Of a stretch of 55,359 nucleotides of DNA, positions 55,350 through 55,359 are shown piece by piece. This DNA comes from a virus. The stretch is taken from positions 1-55,359 of IMG/VR virus record IMGVR_UViG_3300048580_000268; one strand, written 5' to 3'. Each line of letters starts with the position of its first letter. The stretch's first letter is position 1. Below the pieces are notes generated by a model. It searched no databases. It was not told the DNA's origin and was given only the letters and a program-made list of their open reading frames with translations. The position numbers and the translations under genes were made by a program.

Positions 55350-55359
55350 ATGAAGAGGG
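55350..55359. repeat. Terminal direct repeat, right copy
   Basis: Last 10 bases (ATGAAGAGGG), identical to the first 10. See the left copy. Confidence 0.7.

Noticed and set aside
1-55359. Integrase, repressor, partition or transposase genes
   Set aside because: None of the proteins shows tyrosine- or serine-recombinase, ParA or transposase motifs. Temperate lifestyle is not supported.

Overview
The window looks like the complete or near-complete genome of a long-tailed, non-contractile (siphovirus-type) dsDNA phage. It has a large terminase, portal, protease-capsid, head-tail connectors, tail tube, tape measure of 1,799 residues, tail-tip proteins, holin and endolysin, and no sheath gene. 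I see no integrase, ParA or recognisable repressor, so a virulent lifestyle is likely. Every gene I accept is on the minus strand, so transcription runs from high to low coordinates. A 10-bp sequence is present at both window ends, which fits a circularly closed assembly or a cohesive-end overlap. The host is probably a high-GC Gram-positive (actinobacterial) cell. The phage is mostly AT-leaning, but its capsid gene, main tail-tube gene and a set of mini-genes use GC-rich codons; the phage tRNAs read AT-rich codons; and its promoters are SigA-like (TTGTCC, 17 bp, TATAAT). The exact host cannot be named from this sequence.

Layout in transcription order (high to low): a small acidic protein, a CHAP/peptidoglycan-binding endolysin and an unrecognised 299-residue protein (55.3-53.4 kb); a long inverted repeat, a terminase-small-like protein and a tail fibre/esterase block (53.4-48.4 kb); a chimeric gene and a GC-rich repeat protein (48.4-45.3 kb); HNH, connector, three proteins with the motif HFGVKGMKWG, large terminase, portal, fused protease-capsid, connectors, main tail tube, chaperone, two giant tail-tube paralogues, tape measure, tail tip and holin (45.3-21.3 kb); a conserved block of membrane and soluble proteins of unknown function (20.7-16.3 kb); a single polypeptide joining SF3 helicase, primase and family B DNA polymerase, plus an SSB-like protein (16.3-12.1 kb); an RNA region with a structured non-coding stretch of about 850 nt and tRNAs Lys, Met/Ile and Leu (11.7-9.4 kb); an array of mini-gene cassettes (9.25-6.1 kb); and a helicase, two PD-(D/E)XK nucleases, a homing endonuclease and a YonO-like single-chain RNA polymerase candidate (6.0-0.06 kb).

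The most striking parts are four. (1) Nine small genes in 6.1-9.25 kb, and a tenth near 21.3 kb, each have a near-identical promoter, and most have their own terminator. Almost all encode single-pass membrane miniproteins in GC-rich codons. Several are too short for ordinary gene calling. (2) The about 850-nt ORF-free RNA region has its own copy of the same promoter, at least ten hand-paired helices including a GNRA hairpin, and ends at a tRNA. This resembles the giant phage RNAs GOLLD/ROOL in size and setting. (3) The tail-tube domain occurs three times, two copies carrying very large N-terminal extensions. (4) The replication enzyme carries helicase, primase and polymerase signatures on one chain.

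Functions come from motif recognition by eye and from gene order. No database search was run.
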